Source: Bdellovibrionales bacterium
Lineage (GTDB): Bacteria > Bdellovibrionota > Bdellovibrionia > Bdellovibrionales > JAMPXM01
Length of the DNA: 64,000 bases
Direction: 5' to 3'
Assembly: GCA_016713885.1 (NCBI GenBank)
Contig: JADJOF010000004.1
Span: 124,001 to 188,000 of the forward strand
Part shown: positions 1 to 8,292 of the stretch, in pieces
Layout: every line of letters begins with the position of its first letter
How positions within the stretch are numbered: the first letter of the stretch is position 1
Notes under the pieces: model-generated
What the model saw: the letters and a program-made list of their open reading frames with translations, nothing else
Databases searched by the model: none
What the model was told of the DNA's origin: nothing
Position numbers and translations under genes: made by a program

Positions 1-44
1 GACGGATTTGGAGTCCGTAACTCTACCGATTGAGCTACTGCCCT
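1..44 (-). tRNA. tRNA-Trp (CCA anticodon), 3' part cut by window edge
   Basis: On the minus strand the sequence starts AGGGCAG, followed by a D-arm beginning TAGCTC, and an anticodon stem-loop ACGGACTCCAAATCCGT, giving anticodon CCA. The T-arm and acceptor 3' side lie outside the window. It follows tuf on the same strand, the usual place for tRNA-Trp between tufB and secE/nusG in proteobacteria. Confidence 0.93.
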
Positions 45-50
45 ACCGAA

Positions 51-79
51 ACAGGGGTCATCACAACGACAACCCCTGT
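51..79 (-). promoter_or_regulatory. Stem-loop between tuf and tRNA-Trp
   Basis: An 8-bp perfect stem (ACAGGGGT pairing with ACCCCTGT) with a 13-nt loop sits 17 bases after the tuf stop and 6 bases before tRNA-Trp. There is no T-run on either side, so it is more likely a processing or partial attenuation site in a tuf/tRNA-Trp transcript than a full terminator. Role is inferred. Confidence 0.5.
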
Positions 80-95
80 GTAATCCTATACTAAC

Positions 96-1286
96 TTATT
101 CCTGAATATCGACAACAACGCCGGCGCCAACTGTACGTCCGCCTTCACGGATCGCAAAGCGGAGCTCTTTTTCCATCGCGATTGGCGCGATGAGCTCGAC
201 GTTCATTTCGACGCGGTCACCTGGCATGACCATTTCAGTTCCGTCTTTCAAAGTCACAACACCTGTAACGTCAGTTGTACGGAAGTAGAACTGAGGGCGG
301 TAACCGTTGAAGAACGGAGTGTGGCGTCCGCCTTCCTCTTTTGTGAGGATGTAGGCTTCAGCTTTGAATTTCTTGTGCGGCTTGATCGAACCTGGTTTTG
401 CGAGAACCTGTCCGCGCTCAACTTCTTCTTTCTTAGTACCACGGAGGAGGCAACCGCAGTTGTCGCCAGCACGGCCTTCATCAAGAAGCTTACGGAACAT
501 CTCGATACCAGTAACAACAGTCTTCAACGTTAGGTTCAAACCAACGATTTCGATCTCGTCGTTCACTTTTACGATACCGCGCTCAACACGACCCGTGACC
601 ACCGTTCCACGACCCGAGATCGAGAACACGTCTTCAACCGGCATCAAGAACGGCTTGTCGATAGCGCGCTCTGGCTGCGGGATGTAGCGGTCAACTTCAG
701 CCATGAGCTTCAAGATCGCATCGCGACCGATCTCTGGATTTTTTCCTTCGAGAGCGCAGAGAGCCGAACCTTTTACGATTGGGATCTCATCGCCAGGGAA
801 TTCGTACTTCGAAAGAAGTTCGCGAATTTCAACTTCAACGAGCTCGAGAAGGTCAGCGTCGTCAACCATGTCAACTTTGTTCATGAAGACAACCATCGCA
901 GGAACGCCAACCTGGCGCGCGAGGAGGATGTGCTCACGAGTTTGTGGCATCGGACCGTCAGCAGCAGAAACAACGAGGATCGCTCCGTCCATCTGTGCCG
1001 CGCCAGTGATCATGTTTTTCACATAGTCAGCGTGGCCGGGGCAGTCGACGTGTGCGTAGTGACGGTTCGCAGTTTGGTATTCAACGTGCGACGTCGAGAT
1101 CGTGATACCACGAGCTTTTTCTTCCGGTGCTTTGTCGATCATATCGTAAGCAAGGAATGTCGCGCCGCCAGTTTCAGCCAATACTTTCGTGATAGCCGCT
1201 GTCAGCGATGTTTTACCGTGGTCAACGTGGCCGATTGTTCCGATGTTGACGTGGGGTTTACTCCGGTCAAATTTCTCCTTAGACAT
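96..1286 (-). CDS. tuf: Translation elongation factor EF-Tu
   Basis: This 396-residue protein delivers aminoacyl-tRNA to the ribosome as a GTPase. The G1 motif GHVDHGKT is near residue 19, the switch II DCPGHADY near 81 and NKVD near 136; domains II and III follow in full (GRGTVVTGRVERG; final GAGVVVDI). Length equals the family norm. The start ATG is preceded by AGGAGG with good spacing. It lies between the Thr-Tyr-Gly-Thr tRNAs upstream and tRNA-Trp downstream, matching the tufB context. A 460-bp stretch separates it from the inserted gene pair upstream. Confidence 0.99.
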   Translation of the reverse strand: MSKEKFDRSKPHVNIGTIGHVDHGKTSLTAAITKVLAETGGATFLAYDMIDKAPEEKARGITISTSHVEYQTANRHYAHVDCPGHADYVKNMITGAAQMDGAILVVSAADGPMPQTREHILLARQVGVPAMVVFMNKVDMVDDADLLELVEVEIRELLSKYEFPGDEIPIVKGSALCALEGKNPEIGRDAILKLMAEVDRYIPQPERAIDKPFLMPVEDVFSISGRGTVVTGRVERGIVKVNDEIEIVGLNLTLKTVVTGIEMFRKLLDEGRAGDNCGCLLRGTKKEEVERGQVLAKPGSIKPHKKFKAEAYILTKEEGGRHTPFFNGYRPQFYFRTTDVTGVVTLKDGTEMVMPGDRVEMNVELIAPIAMEKELRFAIREGGRTVGAGVVVDIQE

Positions 1287-1299
1287 TACCTTCCTCCTG

Positions 1300-1759
1300 G
1301 GGCATCGCCCATACTTCTTAAATTAATTTCGAACTCTTGAACTTGGCTTCAAACTTTAAAGAGTGCGTTTGCTGCGATTCTCGCTATGAAACTGCGCTCT
1401 CTTGATTCTCAACTTCAGTTCGTAACTTTATGTTTACTCTCGCGCTCCAATTGCCTGGTGATTCAAAAAATTGCGCCACCAAACAATGCCAAGTTCACGA
1501 CTTCTCGAGTAGCCTCGAACGCGACGAATACTTCTGGCGAAACCATCCGTCGCTCTTGATTCAACAGCTTCTGATGACACCCTTCATGAGAAAGACTTTC
1601 GCAGTCTTCGGGCTGAAGGAAAGAGACAAAAGGAAACCGTCGGCTCAAAAAAACTCCGCCGTGAGAGGGAGAGAGTTCCCACACCCAGGGGAAAAACGCA
1701 AACGTTTCCGGGGTCTGTCACTCAGAGCGCGGCCCACAATTCGCGCAATGCGTCGTCAT
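1300..1759. other. Gene-free tuf leader region
   Basis: No convincing gene is visible here; the longest frame (plus strand, 1430-1939) has no family signature and overlaps the real gene at 1760. The part next to tuf is AT-rich (around 1320-1360) and probably holds a tuf promoter and leader, because the preceding gene pair seems to have its own terminator at about 1647-1680. The assignment as promoter region is inference. Confidence 0.4.
1647..1680 (-). terminator. Possible terminator after the inserted gene pair
   Basis: On the minus strand an AACTC/GAGTT stem with a long C/T-rich loop is followed directly by seven T residues, about 80 bases after the stop of the gene at 1760. The stem is short, so this is only a candidate Rho-independent terminator. 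Confidence 0.35.
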
Positions 1760-2398
1760 CTACCAGAGCATGCCGAAAACAAGAGCAGGCGAAAGCTCAC
1801 GTCCCGACTCAAGCATCGAGACCGTCAGCGTGTAGGGCGAGGCCAGCTTTACTCCAAAAATGGAGCGAGCAGCCCCATCTGCCACAAAAGGCAGCAGAAA
1901 GTGCACAGCCGGCCAGGTCCACTTTCCGTCCTTCTCTGAGTTATGGGCCAAAGCGACAAGCGATCCTGTCGTGAGCACGTGAAACGTCCAGAACAAACCG
2001 CGATCGTACGTTAAACGCGAGGGATCAACCTCACTCGGCAAAATGGCGCCAAGCTTGTCACGTTCCTCCTGACTGATGTCGGGGGTCGAAACTGAAGCCA
2101 TCAAGAGGTGAAACGAACCACCGTAGATCAAAACACCAGTCGCAAACTCGGTCGCTTGCTTATGGCCTTCACGGCCAGCATCAGGCCCATCGTGAGGAGC
2201 AAGCGCAGCCAGGGAAGCCAAATACCCAATCCAACTTGCCACCGGCATCAGTTTGAATGGCGAATACTCGTCGCTCGCCACGGCAGCTCGAGTATCGGGA
2301 TCGTCAGCCGTCACTCGACGCCTCGACATCGCACTCACCGGTGAAGCGAAAGCGATAAGCAGCGCCGAAACAAAAAGCAGTCGGATTATCGTTTGCAT
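1760..2398 (-). CDS. Hypothetical exported or membrane protein
   Basis: A 212-residue protein with an N-terminal signal peptide (hydrophobic residues 5-20, cleavage likely after PVSA). Several further moderately hydrophobic stretches follow, around SWIGYLASLAALA, GVLIYGGSFHLLMA, GLFWTFHVLTTGSLVALA and VHFLLPFVADGAA, so it may be a small multi-pass membrane protein. I do not recognise a family. The ATG overlaps the 3' end of the lipoprotein gene before it by 13 bases, which suggests translational coupling. Both genes are inserted between tRNA-Thr and tuf. Confidence 0.7.
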   Translation of the reverse strand: MQTIIRLLFVSALLIAFASPVSAMSRRRVTADDPDTRAAVASDEYSPFKLMPVASWIGYLASLAALAPHDGPDAGREGHKQATEFATGVLIYGGSFHLLMASVSTPDISQEERDKLGAILPSEVDPSRLTYDRGLFWTFHVLTTGSLVALAHNSEKDGKWTWPAVHFLLPFVADGAARSIFGVKLASPYTLTVSMLESGRELSPALVFGMLW

Positions 2399-2643
2399 TT
2401 CACGAGAATCTCGGTCGACGAACTTGTGCTCTCTTTGCTGCCAGAAACCGAAGACGAACTGTTGACGATCTTATACTTACCCCCGCAGACCTCTGCCGCT
2501 TTTTCATAGCAGTACCGGACATCAGGACAAGACACCAACTGGTGAGGAGTGCCGTCGGGTCCTGGGATTGTCTCAACGCTCGCACACCCTGAGATCGCCA
2601 AACCAAGAAACAACATCGCAATTGCTTGAGTTCTGAAATTCAC
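2386..2643 (-). CDS. Small hypothetical lipoprotein
   Basis: An 85-residue protein with a lipobox LAISGC at about residues 15-20, so it is probably lipid-anchored. The mature part has spaced cysteines (SCPDVRYCYEKAAEVCGG), a layout common in short envelope lipoproteins, and a Ser-rich tail. The start chosen is the GTG at 2643, which has AGGGGG upstream; a longer frame reaching 2832 would run into the tRNA-Thr gene and is unlikely. It is co-directional and overlapping with the membrane protein gene that follows. Confidence 0.65.
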   Translation of the reverse strand: MNFRTQAIAMLFLGLAISGCASVETIPGPDGTPHQLVSCPDVRYCYEKAAEVCGGKYKIVNSSSSVSGSKESTSSSTEILVKCKR

Positions 2644-2787
2644 CAAGATCCCCCTAGAAAAAAACCTTATGGCACGAGATAGAGATCCACTCCAAGACCT
2701 AAAAACCGGCGACGGAGCGGTAAAAAAGAAATTGCGACTGAGCCCCACGAAGGAGCACAGCGGAGTCAAAGACGGAGCGATATAAAC

Positions 2788-2862
2788 TGGAGCCCATGGG
2801 GAGAATCGAACCCCCGATCTCGCCCTTACCAAGGGCGTGCTCTACCACTGAGCCACATGGGC
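2788..2862 (-). tRNA. tRNA-Thr (GGT anticodon)
   Basis: A full cloverleaf is seen on the minus strand: acceptor GCCCATG, anticodon stem-loop GCCCTTGGTAAGGGC with anticodon GGT, T-loop GGTTCGATTC and an encoded CCA end. It is the fourth tRNA of the Thr-Tyr-Gly-Thr array and corresponds to thrT of the tufB operon. Confidence 0.95.
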
Positions 2863-2910
2863 AAAGCCGGCGCGGTCGATGTACCGACACGGCATTGAAC
2901 TTAGAAAAAT

Positions 2911-2987
2911 TGGAGCGGGAGACGGGTCTCGAACCCGCAACCCTCAGCTTGGAAGGCTGATACTCTAGCCAATTGAGCTACTCCCGC
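2911..2987 (-). tRNA. tRNA-Gly (TCC anticodon)
   Basis: Minus-strand cloverleaf with acceptor GCGGGAG, anticodon stem-loop TCAGCCTTCCAAGCTGA (anticodon TCC), T-loop GGTTCGAGAC and an encoded CCA. It corresponds to glyT of the conserved array. Confidence 0.95.
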
Positions 2988-3068
2988 TCACCACAAAAAC
3001 ACACTCGAAAAGGTTACGCACAGTTGACGCATTTTTCAATGTCGTCTCGCAAATCAAATCACTAAAAG

Positions 3069-3153
3069 TGGTGGAGAGGGCAGGATTCGAACCTGCGAAG
3101 GCGGAGCCAGCAGATTTACAGTCTGCCCCCGTTGGCCACTTGGGTACCTCTCC
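3069..3153 (-). tRNA. tRNA-Tyr (GTA anticodon)
   Basis: Minus-strand class II tRNA with a long variable arm: acceptor GGAGAGG, anticodon stem-loop GCAGACTGTAAATCTGC (anticodon GTA), T-loop GGTTCGAATC and encoded CCA. It corresponds to tyrU of the array. Confidence 0.95.
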
Positions 3154-3222
3154 GCACAAAAAGAGACTCGTAAACGAACTCTTGTACGACTTCTTCGAAG
3201 CGCGGAACATCGATTAAAAAAA

Positions 3223-3298
3223 TGGAGCTGGCTATGGGACTCGAACCCGCAACCTGCTGATTACAAATCAGCTGCTCTACCAATTGAGCTAAGCCAGC
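3223..3298 (-). tRNA. tRNA-Thr (TGT anticodon)
   Basis: Minus-strand cloverleaf with acceptor GCTGGCT, anticodon stem-loop GCTGATTTGTAATCAGC (anticodon TGT), T-loop GGTTCGAGTC and encoded CCA. First tRNA of the array, corresponding to thrU. Confidence 0.95.
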
Positions 3299-3326
3299 AA
3301 TTCTCACAATCGAGATCCGACCCACC

Positions 3327-3355
3327 ATTTAGGGTAGCCGGAGGAAAAGAGTCAA
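3327..3355 (-). promoter_or_regulatory. Candidate promoter of the tRNA array
   Basis: On the minus strand TTGACT is followed after 17 bases by CTAAAT and a GC-rich discriminator (GGTGGG), about 25 bases before the mature 5' end of tRNA-Thr(TGT). The -35 is good, the -10 weak (3 of 6). Position and discriminator fit a stable-RNA promoter; this is inference. Confidence 0.4.
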
Positions 3356-3383
3356 AGACTTCCTTGATGGAATTTCAAGGAGT

Positions 3384-4319
3384 CTATTTTGTAGGCATAT
3401 TCGCGTGTTGCCGGCAGGTCTCATAGAGCGCCATTGACGCCGAAACCGCCGCATTGAAGCTCGAGCCACCCGCCACTTGCGGAAGCTGAACGAGCTCGTC
3501 ACAGGCGCGCTCGACCGTGATCCGAAGCCCCGAGGACTCAGAGCCAAGAACCCAAACGACCTTTTTTGGAATTTTCATATCCCAAGCCTTGGCTTTGCCC
3601 TTTTCGGCCAAACCAAAAATCCAGAAGCCGGCGTCGCGCCACTCCTGAAGTTCGCGAGGCAGATTCGAGACGGCCTCAACCGGAACGTGCTCAGCGCCGC
3701 CACTCGCAACTTTCGAGGTTGCGACGGTCAGACCGACGGCGCGATCTTGAGGAATGAGAATCGCTTTGACGCCAAGGAGCCACGCTGAGCGCATCACGGC
3801 ACCGAGATTTGCGGGATCCTCAAGACCATCGCAGGCGAGAATCACGCAACTCTCAAGCGCACGAAGGTCCTCGCGGTCAATTGACGGGATCTCGGTGATG
3901 ATGGCCGCTGCGCCCTGGTGGCCAGAGCCGACGCTATCGAGCTCGCCATTGGGCATCGCTTTGACTGCTACACCGGCCGCTTCGGCCAGTTCGAAAATTT
4001 CCTTGAGCTGTGGGGCGCGCAGATAATCGTCGCGCAGACCCAGGATACGAACCGCTTTGGGGCGAACTTTGAGCGCTTCGCGAACAGAGTGAATACCGAT
4101 GGTCAGGCGCTCACCCTTTTGCGCTGTCCAGGCCGCAGGGCGCGTCCCGAGACGAGCGTTCGCAGGGCGAACAGAAGGGCGCGGCTGACTGACCTGCGGA
4201 GCCGAGTCACCACGAGGAGGACGCGCTGGTGAGCGCGAGGCACCTTGAGGCGCAGCTTTGCCGCCGCCACGGTGAGAAGGACCATGGGGGCGCGACGATT
4301 TTCCTGGGCGTTGTCTCAA
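3384..4319 (-). CDS. rlmB: SpoU-family RNA 2'-O-ribose methyltransferase (RlmB/TrmH type)
   Basis: A 311-residue SAM-dependent methyltransferase of the SPOUT (trefoil knot) class. The substrate-binding part begins near residue 72 (IGIHSVREAL); the three SpoU motifs follow: DGLEDPANLGAVMRSA, VLGSESSGLR and LPQVAGGSSFNAAVSASMA. The first ~65 residues are rich in Pro, Arg, Ser and Ala and look disordered, an extension beyond the usual ~245-residue core that could contact RNA. It starts 3 bases after pyrF and ends 85 bases before the tRNA array. RlmB (23S rRNA) is the best guess; a tRNA target cannot be excluded. Confidence 0.88.
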   Translation of the reverse strand: MRQRPGKSSRPHGPSHRGGGKAAPQGASRSPARPPRGDSAPQVSQPRPSVRPANARLGTRPAAWTAQKGERLTIGIHSVREALKVRPKAVRILGLRDDYLRAPQLKEIFELAEAAGVAVKAMPNGELDSVGSGHQGAAAIITEIPSIDREDLRALESCVILACDGLEDPANLGAVMRSAWLLGVKAILIPQDRAVGLTVATSKVASGGAEHVPVEAVSNLPRELQEWRDAGFWIFGLAEKGKAKAWDMKIPKKVVWVLGSESSGLRITVERACDELVQLPQVAGGSSFNAAVSASMALYETCRQHANMPTK

Positions 4320-4322
4320 GGC

Positions 4323-5024
4323 TCAAACTCCTGTCAGAAATTCTTTCTGCATTTGCAGCGCGAAGCCGAGGGGATCGATCGCTTCTAAAATCGGTCGACC
4401 GACCACGAGGCTCGAGGCTCCGTTGAGCGCCGCCTGGGCTGGTGTTTCGATTCGGACCTGATCGCCCTTGTCTCCTCCGGCGGGTCTTACTCCAGGAGTG
4501 ACGAAGTATCCATCGGGAATCATTTGCTTTAGAGACTTTACCTCGTGCGGAGAGCAAACGAAGGCGCGATGACCTTGATCCGCGCACTCCAGCGCGAGGC
4601 CTGAAACAAGGTCCGGAATCGAATTCCCCTTCCAAGCAAATGGCAGCGTTTCTGGCTCAAAACTCGTGAGCACGGTCACCGCCAAAATTCGATGGCCAGG
4701 GAACTCCTGAGTGAGGGGCTTGAGAGCTTGAATCGCCTTGGGGCCGCAGGAAGCGTGGATGGTGGAGTATCGAGCGCCGCTCTCAAAGGCTGCGCGAACA
4801 GCGGCGACCATCGTCGTCGGAATATCGAGGTGCTTGCAGTCGACGAAGACATCACCATGTCGGGCAATCGATCGGACCAGGCCTGCGCCTTCGCGAAGCA
4901 TGAGCCGCGGGCCAAGCTTAAAACCGAAGCCGTGCCCGCTGAGTTTCTCAGCGAGCGCCTCGGCACGCTTGGGATCATCGACATCAAGGGCGACGAAAAT
5001 CGCAGGATCCTTTGCCATGACCAT
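4323..5024 (-). CDS. pyrF: Orotidine 5'-phosphate decarboxylase
   Basis: Catalyses the last step of UMP synthesis. The (beta/alpha)8 protein of ~233 residues carries the signature VDCKHLDIP (catalytic Asp-x-Lys-x-x-Asp), the N-terminal FVALDVDD, and the phosphate-binding end VTPGVRP...LVVGRPI. The ATG at 5024 overlaps the proS stop in a TGATG junction, so it is preferred over the GTG one codon upstream. It is followed 3 bases later by rlmB, so proS-pyrF-rlmB read as one operon. Confidence 0.96.
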   Translation of the reverse strand: MVMAKDPAIFVALDVDDPKRAEALAEKLSGHGFGFKLGPRLMLREGAGLVRSIARHGDVFVDCKHLDIPTTMVAAVRAAFESGARYSTIHASCGPKAIQALKPLTQEFPGHRILAVTVLTSFEPETLPFAWKGNSIPDLVSGLALECADQGHRAFVCSPHEVKSLKQMIPDGYFVTPGVRPAGGDKGDQVRIETPAQAALNGASSLVVGRPILEAIDPLGFALQMQKEFLTGV

Positions 5025-6775
5025 CACAGCGACTTCAGAAGCGCCAGTGTCTGTTCGGTGGCGTCTTCGGCCTTCACTTTCGTCATCGATTTATCTTTGC
5101 GCTTGATCAATTCAACGACGCCCTCTTTGAGGCCGCGACCACCGATGTTGAGGCGCACTGGCATACCGAGAAGATCAGCGTCCTTGAACTTCACGCCGGG
5201 ACGCTCAGCGCGATCGTCCATGAACACATCAAGGCCATGCGCCTGAAGGTCGCGATAGATGATCTCGGCCGACTGACGAACTTCTTCTTGATCGGGATCG
5301 AGAACCACGATGTGAACATCGAATGGGGCAATCGCTCGCGGCCAAATGATTCCGTCGTTATCGTGCGACTGCTCGATCGCCGACTGAATGGTTCGCGAAA
5401 CGCCGATGCCATAGCAGCCCATTTCGATGGGTGTCGGGACGCCTTCGGTGTTGAGATAGGTTGCGCCCATCGCCTTTGAATACTTGGTACCGAGGTAGAA
5501 CACGTGACCGACCTCGATCCCACGGACCGAGCGATAGTGGCCTGGCTTGGAACTTGAACCACACTCGGGGCAAAGGTCGCCGGCCTTGGCGAGGCGAATG
5601 TCAGCCGTTTTTGCTGGCGTGAAGTCGCGACCGATATTGACGTTCTTAAGATGCTGATCGTCGGTGTTGGCGCCGACGATAAAGTCGACAAAGCCTGCCA
5701 TCGCCGAATCGATGTAGATCGGGATCTTGAGTCCAACGGGACCGCAGCTACCAGGACTTGCTCCCGTCACCTGACGAACTTCTTCATCGGTGAGCAACAG
5801 CGGTGGATTGGCGAGGCCTAAAACGTTTTTCAGTTTGATCGGATTCACTTCGTCATTGCCAGCAAGACAGACGGCCACGGGCTTAAGCGCCGTGTCCTTG
5901 GGATCAAGTCCTGAGTTTGTCGAGAAGAACATCGTTTTAACAAGCTTGCTCTCGGGAACACCGGTCACTTTCGAAAGTGCCGCGATGGTTTTCAAACCCG
6001 GTGTCGCAAACGACTCCTTCAGAGCACCGGAGGCCGTGGCTTGAGATTGGTTCGCCGAAAGGGCCGGTGCGACTTCAATGTTTGCAGCGAAACTGCAAGA
6101 GTCGCAGACCATCAAGTGATCTTCGCCGGCCTCCGCTAAGACCTGAAACTCGTGGGTTTTGCTGCCACCGATATTGCCGGCGTCGGCTTGCACGATCCGA
6201 TATTGAAGCCCAAGGCGATCAAAGATCGCCTTATAACCGTCATACATGAGGTCATAGTTTTTAAGTGCTGCCGCCTCGTCGACATCGAAGCTATAGGCAT
6301 CTTTCATGATAAACTCGCGACCGCGCATCAAGCCAAAACGCGGCCGAATCTCGTCGCGGTACTTGGTTTGAATTTGATAGAGGTTCACCGGCAAATCGCG
6401 ATAGGACTTCACGTCTTTTCGAACGTAGTCGGTGATCACTTCTTCGTGAGTTGCACCCAAGCAAAAGTCCTGGCCATTTCGGTTCTTGAACTTGAGAAGA
6501 CCATCGCCCATCTCTTTCCAGCGATTGGTCTCTTGCCAGAGTTCGGCCGGGTGAACCATCGGCATCAAGACCTCTTGGCAGCCGCGCGAATCGAGCTCTT
6601 GCCGAATGATCGTCTCGAGCTTGCGAAGGGCGCGAAGCGCGAGATTGCCGTAGGTGTATATGCCAGGAGCGACTTTGCGAATCAGGCCGGCTCGCGCCAT
6701 CAGCTTGTGGCTTGGAATCTCGGCGTCGTTTGGCGCGTCTTTAAGAGTGTAGATGTGTGACTTCGACCAACGCAT
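5024..6775 (-). CDS. proS: Prolyl-tRNA synthetase
   Basis: A 583-residue class II aminoacyl-tRNA synthetase of the bacterial (E. coli-like) architecture. Motif 2 is YRDEIRPRFGLMRGREF near residue 142, motif 3 GCYGIGVSRTIQSA near 448. The ~180-residue insertion between them is the YbaK-like editing domain that hydrolyses Ala-tRNAPro, including GSCGPVGLKIP. The C-terminal anticodon-binding domain is present. It starts 2 bases after ntrX stops and is coupled to pyrF, which places a housekeeping synthetase downstream of a two-component system. Confidence 0.98.
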   Translation of the reverse strand: MRWSKSHIYTLKDAPNDAEIPSHKLMARAGLIRKVAPGIYTYGNLALRALRKLETIIRQELDSRGCQEVLMPMVHPAELWQETNRWKEMGDGLLKFKNRNGQDFCLGATHEEVITDYVRKDVKSYRDLPVNLYQIQTKYRDEIRPRFGLMRGREFIMKDAYSFDVDEAAALKNYDLMYDGYKAIFDRLGLQYRIVQADAGNIGGSKTHEFQVLAEAGEDHLMVCDSCSFAANIEVAPALSANQSQATASGALKESFATPGLKTIAALSKVTGVPESKLVKTMFFSTNSGLDPKDTALKPVAVCLAGNDEVNPIKLKNVLGLANPPLLLTDEEVRQVTGASPGSCGPVGLKIPIYIDSAMAGFVDFIVGANTDDQHLKNVNIGRDFTPAKTADIRLAKAGDLCPECGSSSKPGHYRSVRGIEVGHVFYLGTKYSKAMGATYLNTEGVPTPIEMGCYGIGVSRTIQSAIEQSHDNDGIIWPRAIAPFDVHIVVLDPDQEEVRQSAEIIYRDLQAHGLDVFMDDRAERPGVKFKDADLLGMPVRLNIGGRGLKEGVVELIKRKDKSMTKVKAEDATEQTLALLKSL

Positions 6776-6777
6776 GA

Positions 6778-8196
6778 TCAGATCTCCTCGACATCGATGC
6801 CGTAACCTTTGATTTTTCTGTGCAAGTAACTGCGCTCAAGGCCAATCGCCTCAGCCGTCTTCGAAATATTCCCTTTGTTCTCTGAAATCTTGCGAAGGAG
6901 ATATTCCTTCTCAAATTTAGCGCGCGCTTCGCGGAAGTTATCCATGCCGTTTCCAGAGGCGTCATGCGCGTGTTCTGAAAACCCATCGATTGCGATCTGG
7001 GTATCCGCCTGCGGACGCTCAGGATGAAGACCTGCAAAGCGCAAATCGTGAACATCGACAAACTCGCCGGGTGTCAGAATGTAAACGCGCTCAATGAAGT
7101 TACGAAGCTCGCGAACGTTGCCTGGCCACAGATGACTCTGCAGCGCCGCCTTGGCGGAGTCTGAAAACGTCTTCAATCGGAAGCCGCCGTTTCGCGCAAA
7201 CTGTTCGCTAAAGTGCTGAACCAAAGGCTCGATATCCGTTGTGCGCTCGCGAAGTGCCGGCACATGACATGGAATGACGTTCAGCCGATAGAAAAGATCC
7301 TCGCGGAAGCGGCCTTCTTTGATTTCAACTTCGAGATTTTTATTGGTCGCAGCCACGACGCGAACGTCGACTTCGATTGTGTCCTCACTGCCGACACGCG
7401 TGAACTTCTTTTCCTGAAGAATGCGCAAGATCTTCGCTTGCGTCCGCAGACTCATGTCACCGATCTCATCGAGAAAAATCGTTCCGCCGTTAGCGTGATC
7501 GAACTTCCCTTTGCGCGCGCGCTCGGCCCCTGTGAAGGCGCCTTTCTCATGACCAAAGAGTTCGCTTTCGATCAGGTCCTCTGGAATCGCCGCACAGTTG
7601 ACATCGACAAACGGCTTTGAAGCCCGCGAGCTCAAGTAGTGAATATTCTGCGCGACCAACTCTTTACCGGTGCCATTTTCGCCGGTGATCAAAACCCAGG
7701 ATTGCGACGAGGCCACCCGCGCGATCAGCTGCTTCAGATTCATCATCGCAGGCGACTCGCCGACAATGGCGATATTGCGACGCAGTCGATTGAGAAGCGC
7801 ATCGCGCTCGCCGCGTTCGCTCTGCACCTGGATGATGTTTTTCGCGAGAATCAGAATTCGATCAATCGAAAGCGGCTTTTCAACAAAGTCCCAAGCGCCA
7901 AGCTTAACCGCTTTCACAGCCGTTTCGATGGTGCCGTGGCCAGACATCATCACAAACTCACAGAAGTTTGATTTTGGACGAGCTGTTTTAAGGACGTCGA
8001 GGCCATCCATCGAACCGGGCATCCAGATATCCAGAAGGACAACAGCCGGACGATACTCTTCCAAGAGGAGGAGACCCTCATCACCCGACTTTGCCGTTTT
8101 AACCTCGTAACCTTCGTCTGTGAGGCTCGCCCCCAGCACTTCGCGAATGGGCGCTTCATCATCGATAATGAGGACTTTTCCGAGCGTCTGTGACAC
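6778..8196 (-). CDS. ntrX: NtrX-type sigma-54 response regulator
   Basis: 472 residues: receiver domain (VLIIDDE; phospho-acceptor Asp in LLDIWMPG near residue 56; KP near 107), AAA+ domain with Walker A GENGTGKE, GAFTGA loop for sigma-54 contact and Walker B GGTIFLDEIGD, and a C-terminal Fis-type helix-turn-helix (ISKTAEAIGLERSYLHRKI). It follows the histidine kinase NtrY by 96 bases, so the two form a cognate pair. NtrYX systems respond to nitrogen, redox or envelope signals in proteobacteria; the signal here is unknown. Confidence 0.9.
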   Translation of the reverse strand: MSQTLGKVLIIDDEAPIREVLGASLTDEGYEVKTAKSGDEGLLLLEEYRPAVVLLDIWMPGSMDGLDVLKTARPKSNFCEFVMMSGHGTIETAVKAVKLGAWDFVEKPLSIDRILILAKNIIQVQSERGERDALLNRLRRNIAIVGESPAMMNLKQLIARVASSQSWVLITGENGTGKELVAQNIHYLSSRASKPFVDVNCAAIPEDLIESELFGHEKGAFTGAERARKGKFDHANGGTIFLDEIGDMSLRTQAKILRILQEKKFTRVGSEDTIEVDVRVVAATNKNLEVEIKEGRFREDLFYRLNVIPCHVPALRERTTDIEPLVQHFSEQFARNGGFRLKTFSDSAKAALQSHLWPGNVRELRNFIERVYILTPGEFVDVHDLRFAGLHPERPQADTQIAIDGFSEHAHDASGNGMDNFREARAKFEKEYLLRKISENKGNISKTAEAIGLERSYLHRKIKGYGIDVEEI

Positions 8197-8292
8197 GACG
8201 CAACTCCTGTCTTACGTGAAGACTTTTGAAAGCATTTAAAACATGACGGTAGCACGAGAGCCACGGGGTCTCAATGAGTCGGTGTTACTGCG

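Noticed and set aside
1430..1939. Plus-strand 169-residue open frame upstream of tuf
   Set aside because: No signal, motif or plausible composition, and it overlaps the signal-peptide gene at 1760-2398 on the other strand.
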